Source: Amphimedon queenslandica (taxonomy: Eukaryota > Porifera > Demospongiae > Haplosclerida > Niphatidae). Taken from it: a stretch of DNA of 48,782 nt. Position 1 is the stretch's first letter, and every line of letters begins with the position of its first letter. The DNA lies in contig NW_003546296.1 of assembly GCF_000090795.2 (NCBI RefSeq), positions 55,288-104,069 of the forward strand, in the 5' to 3' direction. The notes under the pieces were generated by a model that saw nothing but the letters and a program-made list of their open reading frames with translations, did not search any database and was not told where the DNA came from. A program made the translations under genes and the position numbers. Shown here piece after piece: positions 22,301-33,772 of this stretch.

Positions 22301-22746
22301 ACACTGTCTGTCGGAGTCAAGTAATTACGAGTGTCTGGTTTATTGGAGGGCGGGGCATCATCAGACTCCTCCCCTAAGATATCGTACCGACGTCTTTTGT
22401 CATCATTATGCAATATCTAAGTAAAGAAACACAAAATGTTTTGATAATTATTATTAAAGTCCAACCTTGTAGGCCCAGTTGATTCTTGCCATTTTATCGG
22501 AAGCTTCAGGGCTCCTATTTTTATCTGGATGCCTATTTAAAAAGAGAGGAGGGAGAATACAATGTTGTTCTCTCCCCTTTCTCACCATTTTCTGGCAAGT
22601 TTAGAATAAGCTTTCTTTATTTGTAGTTTATCAGCAGTTATTGAGACACCCAACACCTCGTAGGGTGTTTCTTTCTCTCCGAGAGAGAGGGAGAGAAGGA
22701 GAGAGACTAGTAGCAAAGAAAGCAGCAACATTAAGCAAGTCCTCAT
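19335..22746 (-). CDS. DNAJC16: DNAJC16 (ERdj8), ER J-domain protein with thioredoxin-like region
   Basis: The start at 22746 gives a hydrophobic signal peptide (MRTCLMLLLSLLLVSLLLS), then a J domain: YEVLGVSITADKLQIKKAY, and KWHPDKNRSPEASDKM with the HPD motif across a splice. Next comes a thioredoxin-like region with DFCPACLSW (about 22200), further luminal exons (21510-21800, 20578-20790, 20155-20358), and a last exon with ALPRVWEKT and a single membrane helix (AIFLLPFPLFILSCYLYYF). This order fits DNAJC16, an ER co-chaperone implicated in autophagosome sizing. The tail after the helix is unusual: about 100 residues of QQQRD/EQQGD repeats, then acidic and Lys-rich sequence ending SVRKRH. 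The gene is divergent from SPCS1 (106 bp between start codons) and ends 167 bp upstream of the ARMC9 start. Confidence 0.85.
19596..19815 (-). repeat. Coding minisatellite (15-bp units in 75-bp blocks) in the DNAJC16 tail
   Basis: Each 15-bp unit encodes QQQRD, EQQGD or QQQGD. A block of five units (75 bp) recurs about two and a half times with the same internal order. All six frames stay largely open because of the repeat, which creates long spurious frames on both strands. Confidence 0.9.
20393..20527. repeat. Three 41-bp tandem units, the last forming a 31-bp-arm palindrome
   Basis: Units begin at 20393, 20434 and 20475 (GTTTTTGCTTGTCACGGATT and variants), each with AATGGAACTAATGG. The third is followed by its own inverted copy: arms 20461-20491 and 20497-20527 match with two mismatches around a 5-nt loop. 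GTCACGGATTTCGTGAC is itself nearly palindromic. Lies in a DNAJC16 intron. Confidence 0.85.
20857..21178 (+). repeat. Two tandem units of repeat family B in a DNAJC16 intron
   Basis: Two units starting at CATGTACTATAAGTACAGGG (20857) and CATGTACTATAGTACAGGG (about 21038). Both carry GGAGCAACTTTAAAAA, CAGCTCAAA, ACACAACATAA and ATGTATATGTATCAGGGAAT. Confidence 0.85.
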
Positions 22747-22852
22747 GCTTCGCTCCAATCAAGTTATGTGGAATAGGTGGAGCTAATTATTTTGGATTCT
22801 GCAAAAGGGCGTGGCTCATTTTAATTGACACCTCATTAGATATTCATAGAAC
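22747..22852. promoter_or_regulatory. Inferred bidirectional promoter of DNAJC16 and SPCS1
   Basis: 106 bp between divergent start codons. It contains AAGGGCGTGGCTCAT, a GC-box-like element that also occurs near the PPCDC start (AGGCGTGGCTCATTAAAT). No TATA box is seen in a standard position. Confidence 0.6.
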
Positions 22853-23445
22853 ATGGAGGCTATAACTGGTCGTTTTTATTCACTTTTAGACTGGATAAAG
22901 AAGCAAGTCCCTCACCTGGTAATAGATTCCTTACACGTACATTAAAAACTAATGTTCACTTTATTGCAGGATTATGAAGGACAAAGACTAGCGGAAAAAA
23001 TCTATCATTATGTTATTATTCTCTTTAGTGTAAGATAATATATTGCATTAAAATTTTGTTGGGTTACTCGGATATGAATTTTTCTGGGAAATTGTTCAGT
23101 TCCTTTTCAATATAAAGTATCAATAATGTAAATTATTAAATTTAATTGCAGTTTATCTTTATCTCTCTTAACTCTCTCTCTCTCGTCTCCAGGTGGTTGG
23201 TTTGATCTGGGGATACATAATCCAACAGTTTGATCAAACGGTATACATTATACTGGCTGGATTTGTTTTGGCAGCAATAGTGAGCGAGAGAGAATTGTAA
23301 AAGACTCAACTTGTACGAATTTCATTTTTAGCTAGTTTTGGCTCCGTGGCCTTGGTACAGGCGTCATCCATTGCCATGGCAACAGAGTGACACACCCTCC
23401 TCAAGCAAAACGAAGACGAGTGGTAAAAAAGGTCGCAAGAAATGA
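22853..23445 (+). CDS. SPCS1: SPCS1, signal peptidase complex subunit 1 (12-kDa subunit)
   Basis: Four coding exons (22853-22918, 22970-23029, 23193-23279, 23332-23445) join in frame to 108 residues. It reads MEAITGRFYSLLDWIKKQV, then DYEGQRLAEKIYHYVIILFS, VVGLIWGYIIQQFDQTVYII, LAPWPWYRRHPLPW and a lysine-rich end (SGKKGRKK). Two membrane helices with the loop and the PWP-YRRHPLxW motif are diagnostic of the ER signal peptidase accessory subunit SPC12/SPCS1. Length matches the family (about 100 residues). It is divergent from DNAJC16 and convergent with PPCDC (112 bp between stops). Confidence 0.95.
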
Positions 23446-23557
23446 ACAATCACGTGACATTAGTATTGACAGGTTTCGAATGAGATCTGTTTGTGATTTA
23501 TAACTATTAATAATTCATCAAAATCATTATTAATAATCTCTTGACGTCATAAAAGTA

Positions 23558-24750
23558 TTATTTTGATTGATGGGTGTGGTCAGTATGAGTGGGTGGGGGA
23601 AGATGTCGTAGTACTTGTGAAACAATCTCATCGACACTAGCCATTGCACCGATACCTAGAGGAAACAGCTGCTAACAAGAGCCAAAATCATCATTATTAT
23701 TCATTACCAGTGTCCCCACAGGCTAATGTCTTGACTACAGGTGGTACTTGAATGTATTTCAAATCCTGTAGAACTGTGAGATGCCTTGAAGTAATGGGGT
23801 TCTCCCACATCAGTGTGTTCATTGCAGGACAATAGAGGAGGGGTCTATTGGAGTCCCACGCCCTCAACACACAGGTCTAATTAATTAATGAAGGAGAGAA
23901 TACGTCATGATGACAATCATTGTTTACATAAGGACGTGGCTGTTAACCACAGAGTCAGACAACCCATGAGACCTTTTACAATTACCAGCCTATAAAACCT
24001 GGGAAGCTATATATCCATTATCAAAGCAAAAAAAAAGCAAAAGTACATCCTAAAGTATAAAAAATTTTTTGGATGGGGTTTAAATAAAAACCCCTCTACT
24101 GATTTTAAAATTTAAACATGAATATTAATTATCAATGCATTATAATTTTTAATTTAGATAGCCATTGCCATTTGAAAGCAGCAATGTTAATCCAGCACTA
24201 GTAACCACAAATGTTCCTAGCAACATGTTGCCTAGTACCTACCAGTAGATTATCACAGAGCCCATTTGCAATCTTTCCCATTGTATTAGCACTCAAGGGA
24301 GCTATGACCATGAGCTCTGCCCACTTCCTTAACTATCAGTACATGATAAAAATCATGGAAGTCATGATGGGTTAGTGTGCTCATTCATACTTCTATATGT
24401 AGTACAGGATCACCTTGTTTCCATATCTACTGAAAAAAAAGATAAATAAGTTCAATCTTTTAGTTTATACATTGAGCAGTTTGCAGTAGAGCTACAGATG
24501 CACTACACGTACCCACTCATCTTTATCAGTGTACACTTGAACTGGTAAACTGCTGTGATCAAAGAAATGAAGAGAGGAATCAGTAGCAATCACTTTAATA
24601 TCTATCTGGAGAGAGAAAAGAGACACAGTATGATCTCAAATAATGCATGAGACATACCTCAAAAGATTTCAGTCTCTCTACTATTTCAGGAACTTTGACA
24701 GCAGCTACACTTCCCGATACACCTAACAGAACTTTATGGTGAGAAGACAT
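23558..24750 (-). CDS. PPCDC: PPCDC, phosphopantothenoylcysteine decarboxylase
   Basis: Spliced flavoprotein of coenzyme A synthesis; it decarboxylates 4'-phosphopantothenoylcysteine to 4'-phosphopantetheine. The start at 24750 reads MSSHHKVLLGVSGSVAAVKV (flavoprotein N-terminus, GxSGSVAA). It continues IKVIATDSSLHFFDHSSLP, ELRKWAELMVIAPLSANTMG, KIANGLCDNLLTCVLRAW, PLLYCPAMNTLMWENPITS, and TLACGDTGIGAMASVDEIV, ending near HTDHTHQSK. The SANTMGKIANGLCDNL and PAMNTLMW motifs are the FMN-binding and substrate-clamp signatures of the family. Divergent from the coiled-coil gene at 24804, with only 53 bp between start codons. Confidence 0.93.
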
Positions 24751-24803
24751 TTATAGGCGTGGCTCATTAAATACTGGGTAGGCGTGGCTTCATTAAATTA
24801 AAA
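24751..24803. promoter_or_regulatory. Inferred bidirectional promoter of PPCDC and the coiled-coil gene
   Basis: Only 53 bp between start codons, with two copies of GTAGGCGTGGCT/ATAGGCGTGGCT, each followed by CATTAAAT within a few bases. The repeated GGCGTGGCT may be a KLF/Sp-like site. Confidence 0.6.
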
Positions 24804-26419
24804 ATGTCTGTTCTTGCTGCAGGAGCTATTGCAGGCGGAGCTGGTAAAGCTGCTCTGCTGGAGAAATCTAACATGCTAGACGAGGTAAAGAGAGTGAGGA
24901 GCTTCTTCTTAGGTTTTTCTTTGCAATGATAGGTCAACAGTCTACTGGACCTCATGGTATCCGAGAAACAGGCTCTTGAAGAGAAAATAGTATCATTAGA
25001 AGTTAGGCGGGATTAGTTTGAATTTGAAAACTCCATTATCAATAGGAGCAAGTAAAAGGTAGCAAGACAAGTGAAGACAAAACCAACGAGAAAGAAGCTA
25101 ATGCATTGAGAAAAGGAGAGATCAAAGAACTAGCAGTATTGAGGACTGAACTTGCAATGGAGAGAGAACTCATCAGCTCTTTGAGAGACAGGGTAGAAAG
25201 AACAAGCGAGGACTGTCAAAGAGAAAGGCATGAACACAAGAAATGGATCGATGAACTCCAGGAGCAACTGAGCTACATTCAATTGCAATACCAGAAAGAA
25301 AAGAGAGAGAACAAAAGAGTAAGACTTTTTAATCCAGCTCTACTTGATGCTGCTAATTCTTGCAATTAACACAACACTGCAAGTGCATTAACACTGCATG
25401 CTATGAAGTAATTGTGTAAGATTATAACTTGTGTTGAGTAAGATAGACTAGAGGGTATTATTGGTATTTCTTCACAACAGTTGCAAGAAGTTTTATTAAA
25501 AAGAAATGAGAAAAACGATGCATTGATTGCTGAAAACAACAAACTTATCAGAACATTAGAAAAACTGGAAGAGAAACAGTCAAAGACAAGGACAACCCTG
25601 CTGGCATTGAAAAGAAAAGTAACACTAGAATCAAAAACAATCAAAGGAGAAGAAGAGAAAAGAGACACAGAAATAAATGGCATAGTGGAAGAGAGAGTAA
25701 AGAAACGATTGAAGATTCTGCTAGAAGAGAAAGAGGCAGAGTTAAAGGATATGAGAAACCAAGTGATACAAAGAGACGGGATCATCAAGAAACAGGTTAG
25801 GGCGACCTGTCCAACCTGTTATGCACATATAAATGATATAATAGGAAAACCAGTTAAACAGGTTGAGGGATGAACTGTCTAATCAACTGAGTGGATTTGA
25901 GAAGGAATTGCAGTCCTCAAGGTATAACAGGAACCATACACCTTTTCTCATTTGAGACTGTATAGGTTGGAGCTTCCTGAGCTAAGAAAAGCTTTGAAAA
26001 TGCAGCAAAAGAAATTAAGAAAAAGTGAAGAAGCATTGCAAATGGAAAGACAAGAATCACAGCAACTATTAGCAGTAAGAACAAGATAAAACCATTCCAA
26101 AAGTGGATATATACATTGTGTCGATTGCTACTGCAAAAATCATCATTACCCTATATCAAAAGCACATTTCACCAAAAGAGATGTATTTCTTTTTCTATAC
26201 ATACAGAGCACTGAAGCACATATAACAAAGCTATTGGGAGTGTTGGACAAAGAGAGACACGACCATCATAAGGAAGTCCACTCACTCTGTGTTGCAATGG
26301 CTACTCAGAAACAAGAGCTACAGATGGAGCTGGACAGACTTAAGGATGTAAGCATGAGAAGAGTGACTGAACTTGCTAAGGAAGTGTGGCTTTTGAAAAA
26401 TAAAAATAACAATAATTAG
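24804..26419 (+). CDS. Coiled-coil protein of unknown function
   Basis: Seven exons (24804-24884, 24933-25001, 25046-25318, 25481-25795, 25854-25921, 25966-26074, 26207-26419) join in frame to 375 residues. Exon 5 must start at 25854 (TTAAACAGG), since the acceptor 8 nt downstream would bring in a stop. The start is a small Gly/Ala-rich segment (MSVLAAGAIAGGAGKAALLE). From about residue 28 on, almost everything is charged heptad sequence (LEEKIVSLEEQVKGS, LRDRVERTSEDCQRERHEHK, LIRTLEKLEEKQSK, ELAKEVWLLKNKNNN). I see no catalytic or membrane segment. It may be a cytoskeletal or ciliary coiled-coil protein; I do not recognise the orthologue. Confidence 0.8.
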
Positions 26420-26420
26420 A

Positions 26421-26423
<3 letters not shown>

Positions 26424-26452
<29 letters not shown>

Positions 26453-26453
26453 G
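26424..26453 (+). repeat. AAT microsatellite after the coiled-coil gene
   Basis: Run of AATAATAAT directly 3' of the stop at 26419, probably within the 3' UTR. Confidence 0.8.
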
Positions 26454-26613
26454 ATTAAAATGCAATTAATTTTTACATGAAAGTAAAAGTTCAGATTTCC
26501 AATTAGAGCCCACCTCTCTGACTGTTAGTAATGGATCATTTAACGATCCATCACGTGAACTAATTCATAATAATTAATGATAATTAATTACTTGATAATT
26601 GGTAGGTCGTTGC

Positions 26614-29600
26614 TTACTTCCATAAAAATTTAACTTCAAAATTGAGGACATTGCCATTCTCATCACTAGCCAATGGAGGAACTTCCAACTAGTGAATGTA
26701 TATACAGTTAAACTTGAATCCTTTAAAGTAGCATGTACATGTATTGAGTTTTATTCTGGAAATACATGTAGGTGATTTTATCCTAAATTATAGTGAATTT
26801 CTAAAATCACCAAAATAAAATGCCTTTTTGCACACTTTTAATGATAACTGACTGCAAAATCACCAACCATCTACTGATTGCAGTCATTATTATCACATTT
26901 AAAATTGTCAAATTCCTCTGCATAATAATAACCAATTAATGACATTTTGTCTTTAAAAATGTAGAAAATAATTAACTAAAAGAAATCACATACCTCTCCT
27001 AACACTGCAGTCTCTTTGATGGCTATAATAACAGGTCTCCCAGGCTCACTTACCTAATGTCATTGCAATAACTATTATGATCAAGTAAGAATAATGATAC
27101 TTACTTCAATCTTAGTATTAATAGTTTTACAAACTGGTAATGGTGTATGCTTTCCAAGTAGCACAACACTTGCTGGAGTCACACAATTAGAAAACTAACA
27201 AGTGTAATTTCAAAATAGCAAAAAATGAATGACTAAAACCAGGTGGTATGATAAAATCATTGAAAATGTAAAATTGGCCAAGTTTTTAAAATGGTCATAA
27301 CTCGAAAATTATTTGTCGGAATCAGCTCAAACTTGCTACACAGCATAAGGACATCAATATGTATCAGAAAATGTAATAAAAATTGGGGGTGATTTTTTGG
27401 CCATTTTTTGAAAAAACCATGGGCTATAGTACAGGGTATTTTTCAGAATTTTGGTGTTTTCTTAAAATGGCCGTAACTCAAAAAATTGAAGTCGGAATCA
27501 CCTCAAACTTGCTATGTAGCATAAGTACATCAATATGTATCAGAAAATGTAATAAAAATTTGAAGTGAGTTCGGAGCTATTTTTCGGAAAAAACCATGGG
27601 CTATAGTACAGGGATTTTTTCAGAATTTTGGCATTTTCTTAAAATAGCCATAACCTGAAAAATTGAAGTCAGAATCACCTCAAACTTGCTACACAGCATA
27701 AGGACATCAATATGTATCAGAAAATGTAATAAAAATTTGGGTTAATTTTGGAACCATTTTTCTGAAAAAACCATGGGCTATAGCCTTGGGTATTTTTCAA
27801 AAAATGGCTCATTTACACTGTACATAAAGCAGAAGTATAGGATGATCCCTTACAGTTAAGGAGAGGTCATTAGTAGTGACAGGTATGGTAGAGGAGAGGG
27901 AGAGACCTGAAGTGACTTGATGATAAGATGCTTCTAAAGCAGCTCCCAACGACACAACATGATCCGTCGAAATAAAATAATACACTTCACTGCTCGAGAA
28001 AACATCTTTCATCAGCTGCTGTAGGCGTGGTATCTTGCACGTCCCACCAATCAAAATGACTTTATTTATATTGGAGCCAGTTAAGCCAAGTGAATTTAAG
28101 AACCCTTGAATAGGGTCCAGGAATGAAGTGAATATTGACTGACAGACCCCCTCAAATCTTCCCCTATCATCATAATAAGTATCAGATCCACAGACTCACA
28201 GTGTAGGTACCTTGTTACATTACATTGGAAGTCCATTCCATCATGGAGTGACTCCACATAGACTGGTCCTGTTTGCTGATTAGTCAATGATTGCTTTAAT
28301 GACTCAGCAGCTGCTAACAATTTATTAACAGCATATTTACCTCCTGTGACATCTTTACGGAAATATCTATCAAGAAAAAGAGAGAGAGAGAGAGAGAGAA
28401 GGAAAAGTTATATTAAAAGATAATATGAGAGTCCTTCATACCTTTTACATTCATCCTTCAATACAGACAGCAGTTCTTGATCAATGTCATACCCACCCAC
28501 TCCATTAATGGTACGGGTCCCTACCAGTTTCATTAGTCCATTAATTAATCTTATCACTGTTAAACTGATTGAGTTGACACCGACATCGTACACAAGGACA
28601 TGACCGGTATAAGAATCCTTATCGAGTCCTAAAAGAACAGAATATGTAGTTATGAATATGGAAACCAAGCCATTGGCAAAGAAATGAGGAAAGTATTCAA
28701 TAATATGTACATGCACATGTAATACTAGTGTAATAATAATAGAAATATTTTGTGATAAATTTAGACCAAAGAGAATGCATCAATATGTCCATATTAGGTG
28801 GATATAGAATGTATCACCATACCATAGGGTAGTACTGATAACATTGGTGAGGGCGGGGTCGATATGACAGTAAATCCATGAGTCTCTACACACTGTCTAT
28901 TAAAACATGGCAGTATAATTATCAACATATTGAGAGCTTACTTGAGAAGTGATACATGATCAGTATCATAGTGAATGGGTACTGATAGTACGCAGTGGAT
29001 ACTACCAGAACTGACTGACTCACATGATCTTGCTGTAGCTATAAATGCAGACATCACATAGAGTAACTTGACACCAAATTATTTCTTTTAATATGTCACA
29101 TGTACACTGGGTTTTCAGTTGTAAGAATCACCTGCTAATTGTTCCAATACTTTTCCCAAAGTGTCTTTAACTGGTACTAGGCGTGGCTTTCCTTCCCTTT
29201 CAAACTTGTAACATATATTACCGCCTTTCTTGATAATCTGAGAAATGAATGATTAAATGGCTGTAAATTAATAAAAATACCGTAATATTAGACACTTTCT
29301 TCTCCTCATTTTCATTCAAACTAAAAAAATTAATTAAAAAATTCTTAACAATCAAAACTGCTCCACTTACTCTGTCCCCAGTAGAGATGGCATTGCAATC
29401 GCTGTATACTGAAAGTTTCTATATAATGCCCCTTTTGCAGCTGAACCGACCAACTGTGACAAAGACAGATGCACATATCTTAGTTTGGATCACGTGACTT
29501 AGCTCACAATGGTGTCGTCCTTGTAAGTGACTAGCATTGGGGTTTCCCTCTCACCAGATTCGTTAGCTAGGACTTCACTCCTTCCGTTCTAATAAAAGAA

Positions 29601-29692
29601 GATCCTAGATACTAACCTCACCTCTCCCTTACTTTAAAAACAGATATAACCCCCTGGTGGTTGCCAAGAGAGAGGCCGAAAACTGTCGCCAT
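26614..29692 (-). CDS. HSPA14: HSPA14, HSP70-like protein of the ribosome-associated complex type
   Basis: Many-exon HSP70-family gene. The start at 29692 reads MATVFGLSLGNHQGVISVFK, then NGRSEVLANESGERETPMLV, VLSVPIHYDTDHV, GHVLVYDVGVNSISLTVIRL, GGYDIDQELLSVLKDECKR, INKVILIGGTCKIPRLQQLM and STDHVVSLGAALEASY, and a short beta-rich C-terminus ending NVLNFEVKFLWK. The IGGTCKIPRLQQLMKD stretch is close to vertebrate HSPA14, a ribosome-associated HSP70 relative. Canonical phosphate-loop residues are altered (DLGTT-like is GLSLG; DLGGGT-like is DVGVNS), so ATP use may be weak. An intron of about 0.6 kb carries family A satellite. Divergent from POLR2G (89 bp) and convergent with the coiled-coil gene. 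Confidence 0.87.
27280..27800 (+). repeat. Satellite family A, about three units, in an HSPA14 intron
   Basis: Three diverged units (marks CCATGGGCTATAGTACAGGG near 27417 and 27595, and CCATGGGCTATAGCCTTGGG near 27772), each with GGAATCACCTCAAACTTGCT or a variant and ACATCAATATGTATCAG. More diverged than the ARMC9 array, so probably older. Confidence 0.88.
28380..28402 (+). repeat. GA microsatellite in an HSPA14 intron
   Basis: Short AGAGAGAG run next to the exon ending near 28440. Confidence 0.7.
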
Positions 29693-29781
29693 GTTGCCCA
29701 CGTGTATGTGTATGATTTCAAGTCTGGTGGGTGTGGTGAAAGGTGTGGCTTATGTCACTATATCGATTGATTTAAAGAAAC
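29693..29781. promoter_or_regulatory. Inferred bidirectional promoter of HSPA14 and POLR2G
   Basis: Only 89 bp separate the two start codons, so both 5' UTRs and the core promoter must lie here or overlap the first exons. There is no TATA box in an obvious position. The HSPA14 start is inside a YY1-like motif (AACATGGCGAC on the minus strand). Confidence 0.65.
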
Positions 29782-30900
<1,119 letters not shown>

Positions 30901-31178
30901 AGGGTGTTCCAGTCCATTGGACTTGTAACATTAATACATGCACATCATATCCATATTACTCTCCACTCTTGTATGTCCTTCACAATGTGTCACAGATAAT
31001 AATTCATTTAATTGAATTTTTTTCATAAACTTGTTAACTTGCTGGCCGGCCCAGAACTAATGACGCTTGGATGCAAGGACTAGATCATCTGTCTCAGCCC
31101 ATCACGCCACTAGAAGAAGCAGGTTATAAAGAAGCAAGACAGGTCTAGGTCCTAGTAGAGGTTCAAAGCATACAAGAT

Positions 31179-32329
31179 ATGGCTAGTGATAAAGATCCAG
31201 TAGTAAAACCTGTGGTCAAGATTGCTTTGGTTGGTTTTGGTCGAGCTGGCCATATGCATTTGTCTAGTATTCGCTCCAACCATCGCTGTGTACTGAAGTA
31301 TGTTGTTGAGCTAGCTGGAGAAAGAGAGGAAGCAGCGAGACAAGAGCTAGTTGGTCTCAATATGGCCGACTCTGTTACTGTCATATCAAGTGATAGGTTT
31401 GATTCAGTAGTCCTTGCTGATCCTGATCTTAACGCAGTCATGATCACGACACCTACTGATCAACACGAAGTCTACATAGCTAAATCAATTTCTGCGGGCA
31501 AGGCTGTGTTCTGTGAAAAACCGATCGCTGAAAGCATTGACACAGTACGAAAGTGTTACGAAGAAGCAGAGAGAGCTAAACTCCCTCTCTTCTGTGCTTT
31601 TAATCGTCGATTTGATCCCGCCTTCAACGACCTAAGGGAGAGAGTGAGAGGAGGAGAACTAGGCAAGGTCCATTGCATCAGTACAACATCTCGTGACTCA
31701 CCCCTCCCCTCGATGTCTTATCTGAAGATCTCTAATGGAATGTATCATGATTGTGCTGTTCATGACATTGACACTGTCTGTTGGATATTAGGGGAGGAGC
31801 CTAGCCACGTCTATGCCCAGGGACACGCCCAGAAGAAAGAGATAGTGGATATCAATGATGTGGATACTGTTGTGATAGTTTTAACATTTCCAAGTGGTGT
31901 ATTAGCTTCTGTGAATCTTAGCCGCCACTCGAGCTACGGCTATGATCAAAGAATAGAAGTGAGTCTCTTACCATGAATGTTATCATAATGATTATTGATA
32001 CAGAGAGTTCATTATGATGTGTTCATTATCAAGTGTCATTATTGCTACAGGTATTAGGTGACAAAGGAATGCTCTCCATTGTTAATCCACACAGTCTGCC
32101 ACTAGTTTCATCAACTGCTACTGGTATCAACCTCTCTCCTTACCAGTACTCATTCCCAGAGCGTTACGAGGCTTCGTACAGAAATGAACTCCATCACTTC
32201 ATAGACTGTATCCAAGACCCCAGCCTAGAGATGAAGGTCAATGTTAATGATACAGTAAGAGCTACTAGGATAGCTCAGGCCTGTGAGCGCTCAGCAGTTA
32301 GTAAGAAAGCTGAGCTATTGGAGACATGA
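31179..32329 (+). CDS. Gfo/Idh/MocA-family NAD(P)-dependent oxidoreductase, copy 1
   Basis: Two exons (31179-31958 and 32051-32329) give 352 residues. The N-terminal Rossmann fold has VKIALVGFGRAGHMHLSSIR. VFCEKPIAES holds the family's catalytic EKP lysine, followed by FCAFNRRFDPAF. The second half carries YHDCAVHDIDTVCW with the conserved Asp/His pair, and a beta-sheet domain ending SAVSKKAELLET. Closest family resemblance is to inositol 2-dehydrogenase (IolG)-like enzymes; the true substrate cannot be told from sequence. The splice site after YDQRIE is shared with copy 2. The two copies are clearly a tandem duplication (149 bp apart). Confidence 0.88.
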
Positions 32330-32478
32330 TAGTGCTTTATTTATGTAGCTGATGATGATTATTATTATTATTTAAAGTAACAGTTTTCAAATAATCTCAT
32401 TAGCTCATAAAGTTTTTGATGTCTCCCTGCTTTGTTGCTTGTTTGAGCTGAGCCCCACCCACTACTTGCTGTGCAAAG

Positions 32479-33609
32479 ATGGCCACAGGAGTAGCAAGGT
32501 TAGGATTGTGTGGCTATGGACGGGCTGGTCTCTTCCACTTCACCAGCATAAGAGGAAACCCGAGGGTAACCCTCAGTCACGTGATTGAGGACGAGTCCAG
32601 ACTTGAGATGGTAAGAGAAAGACTCTCAAAGCACAATTTAGATCACGTGACAGTGTCTTGTCCAAAGGATTTCAAAGAGAAGGTCCTATCAGATCCGCAG
32701 CTAGATGCACTAGTGATAGCAGCACCTACCCACACGCACGAGTGGTATGTACTGGAGTCACTGAGGGCTGGGAAGCACGTGTTTTGTGAGAAACCGGTAG
32801 CGGACTCCCTCGAGGTCATTCAGTCCTGCTACAAGCAAGCAAGCAGATCAAACCTTCTCCTATTCTGCGGCTTTAATAGAAGATTTGACTCTGGTTTCTA
32901 CAATGCATGGAGGAGACTGAGAGAGGGAGAAATAGGACGCGTGTACACCATTAAAACAACCTCGCGTGATCACCCCAACCCACCCATCGAGTACTTGCTG
33001 TCCTCCAAAGGAATATCGCATGATTCGGCTATTCATGACATTGACATCATTTGCTGGATGATGGGGGAGGAGCCTGTGGAAGTCTATGCTCAAGGCCAGG
33101 CCCACAATCCTAGATTGGAGGGGATTGATGTTGATGTTATTAGTATTATGTTGAAATTTCCAAGTGGTGCCATAGGGAATATCGAGGTCTCTCGATATAG
33201 TGAAGCTGGATATGACCAGAGACTGGAAGTAAGAGAGAGGCAGCTAAGTGTGTCAGGACTCCAACTAAGCATTATATTAGATCTAGAGAGAGAGAGATGA
33301 ATTCAAATCTTGACATTATAATTATCATTTTTATAGATTCATGGCGAAAAGGGTGACCTCTTTGTCACGAATCCCCCTAGAAAACCAGTGACAGTTGCAG
33401 CACAAAATGGAGTCACTTCATCCCAGTACTTCCATTCATTTGATTCGAGATACAAAGATGCTTATAGCAGTGAAATGGATCATTTCATTGACTGTGTTCT
33501 TGATCCTAACAGTCAACTACTAGTGACAGGAGAAGAGGTAGTCAGAGCTTGTCGTGTTGCAGATGCAGTTGCCAGGTCTTTACAAAGTAAAAAACCTGAA
33601 AAACTATAG
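32479..33609 (+). CDS. Gfo/Idh/MocA-family NAD(P)-dependent oxidoreductase, copy 2
   Basis: Two exons (32479-33228 and 33337-33609) give 340 residues. It reads MATGVARLGLCGYGRAGLFH, VFCEKPVADS, LFCGFNRRFDSGFY, HDSAIHDIDIICWMMGEEP and RYSEAGYDQRLE, then IHGEKGDLFVTNPPRKPVTV. Rossmann glycines, the EKP lysine and the HDID pair are all present, so it should be active. The open frame continues past the donor at 33229 into a meaningless tail, so the spliced model is preferred. The intron lies at the same place as in copy 1, so intron gain came before the duplication. Confidence 0.88.
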
Positions 33610-33772
33610 CTACTTGAAAATGTGCAATTAGATAACCCCTAATTTTATCATCTTCTATTTGTTGAAAATTTTATGCAAAAGTGTTAAAAAGTGCTTTAAT
33701 ACACAATAATCACATCATTTTTTATATTATTATGATACATGTTCACTGTTTGGTTAAGATTCCATTCTTGTG

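Noticed and set aside
25366-25788. 140-codon minus frame
   Set aside because: It is antisense to exon 4 of the coiled-coil gene; the plus reading has good splice sites and heptads.
31030-31178. Open stretch (NDAWMQGLDHLSQ-like) before oxidoreductase copy 1
   Set aside because: No ATG or clear splice link, and it stops before 31179; more likely 5' UTR.
31179-33609. Bacterial contamination as the source of the oxidoreductase pair
   Set aside because: Both copies have spliceosomal introns at the same site and sit between ordinary animal genes.
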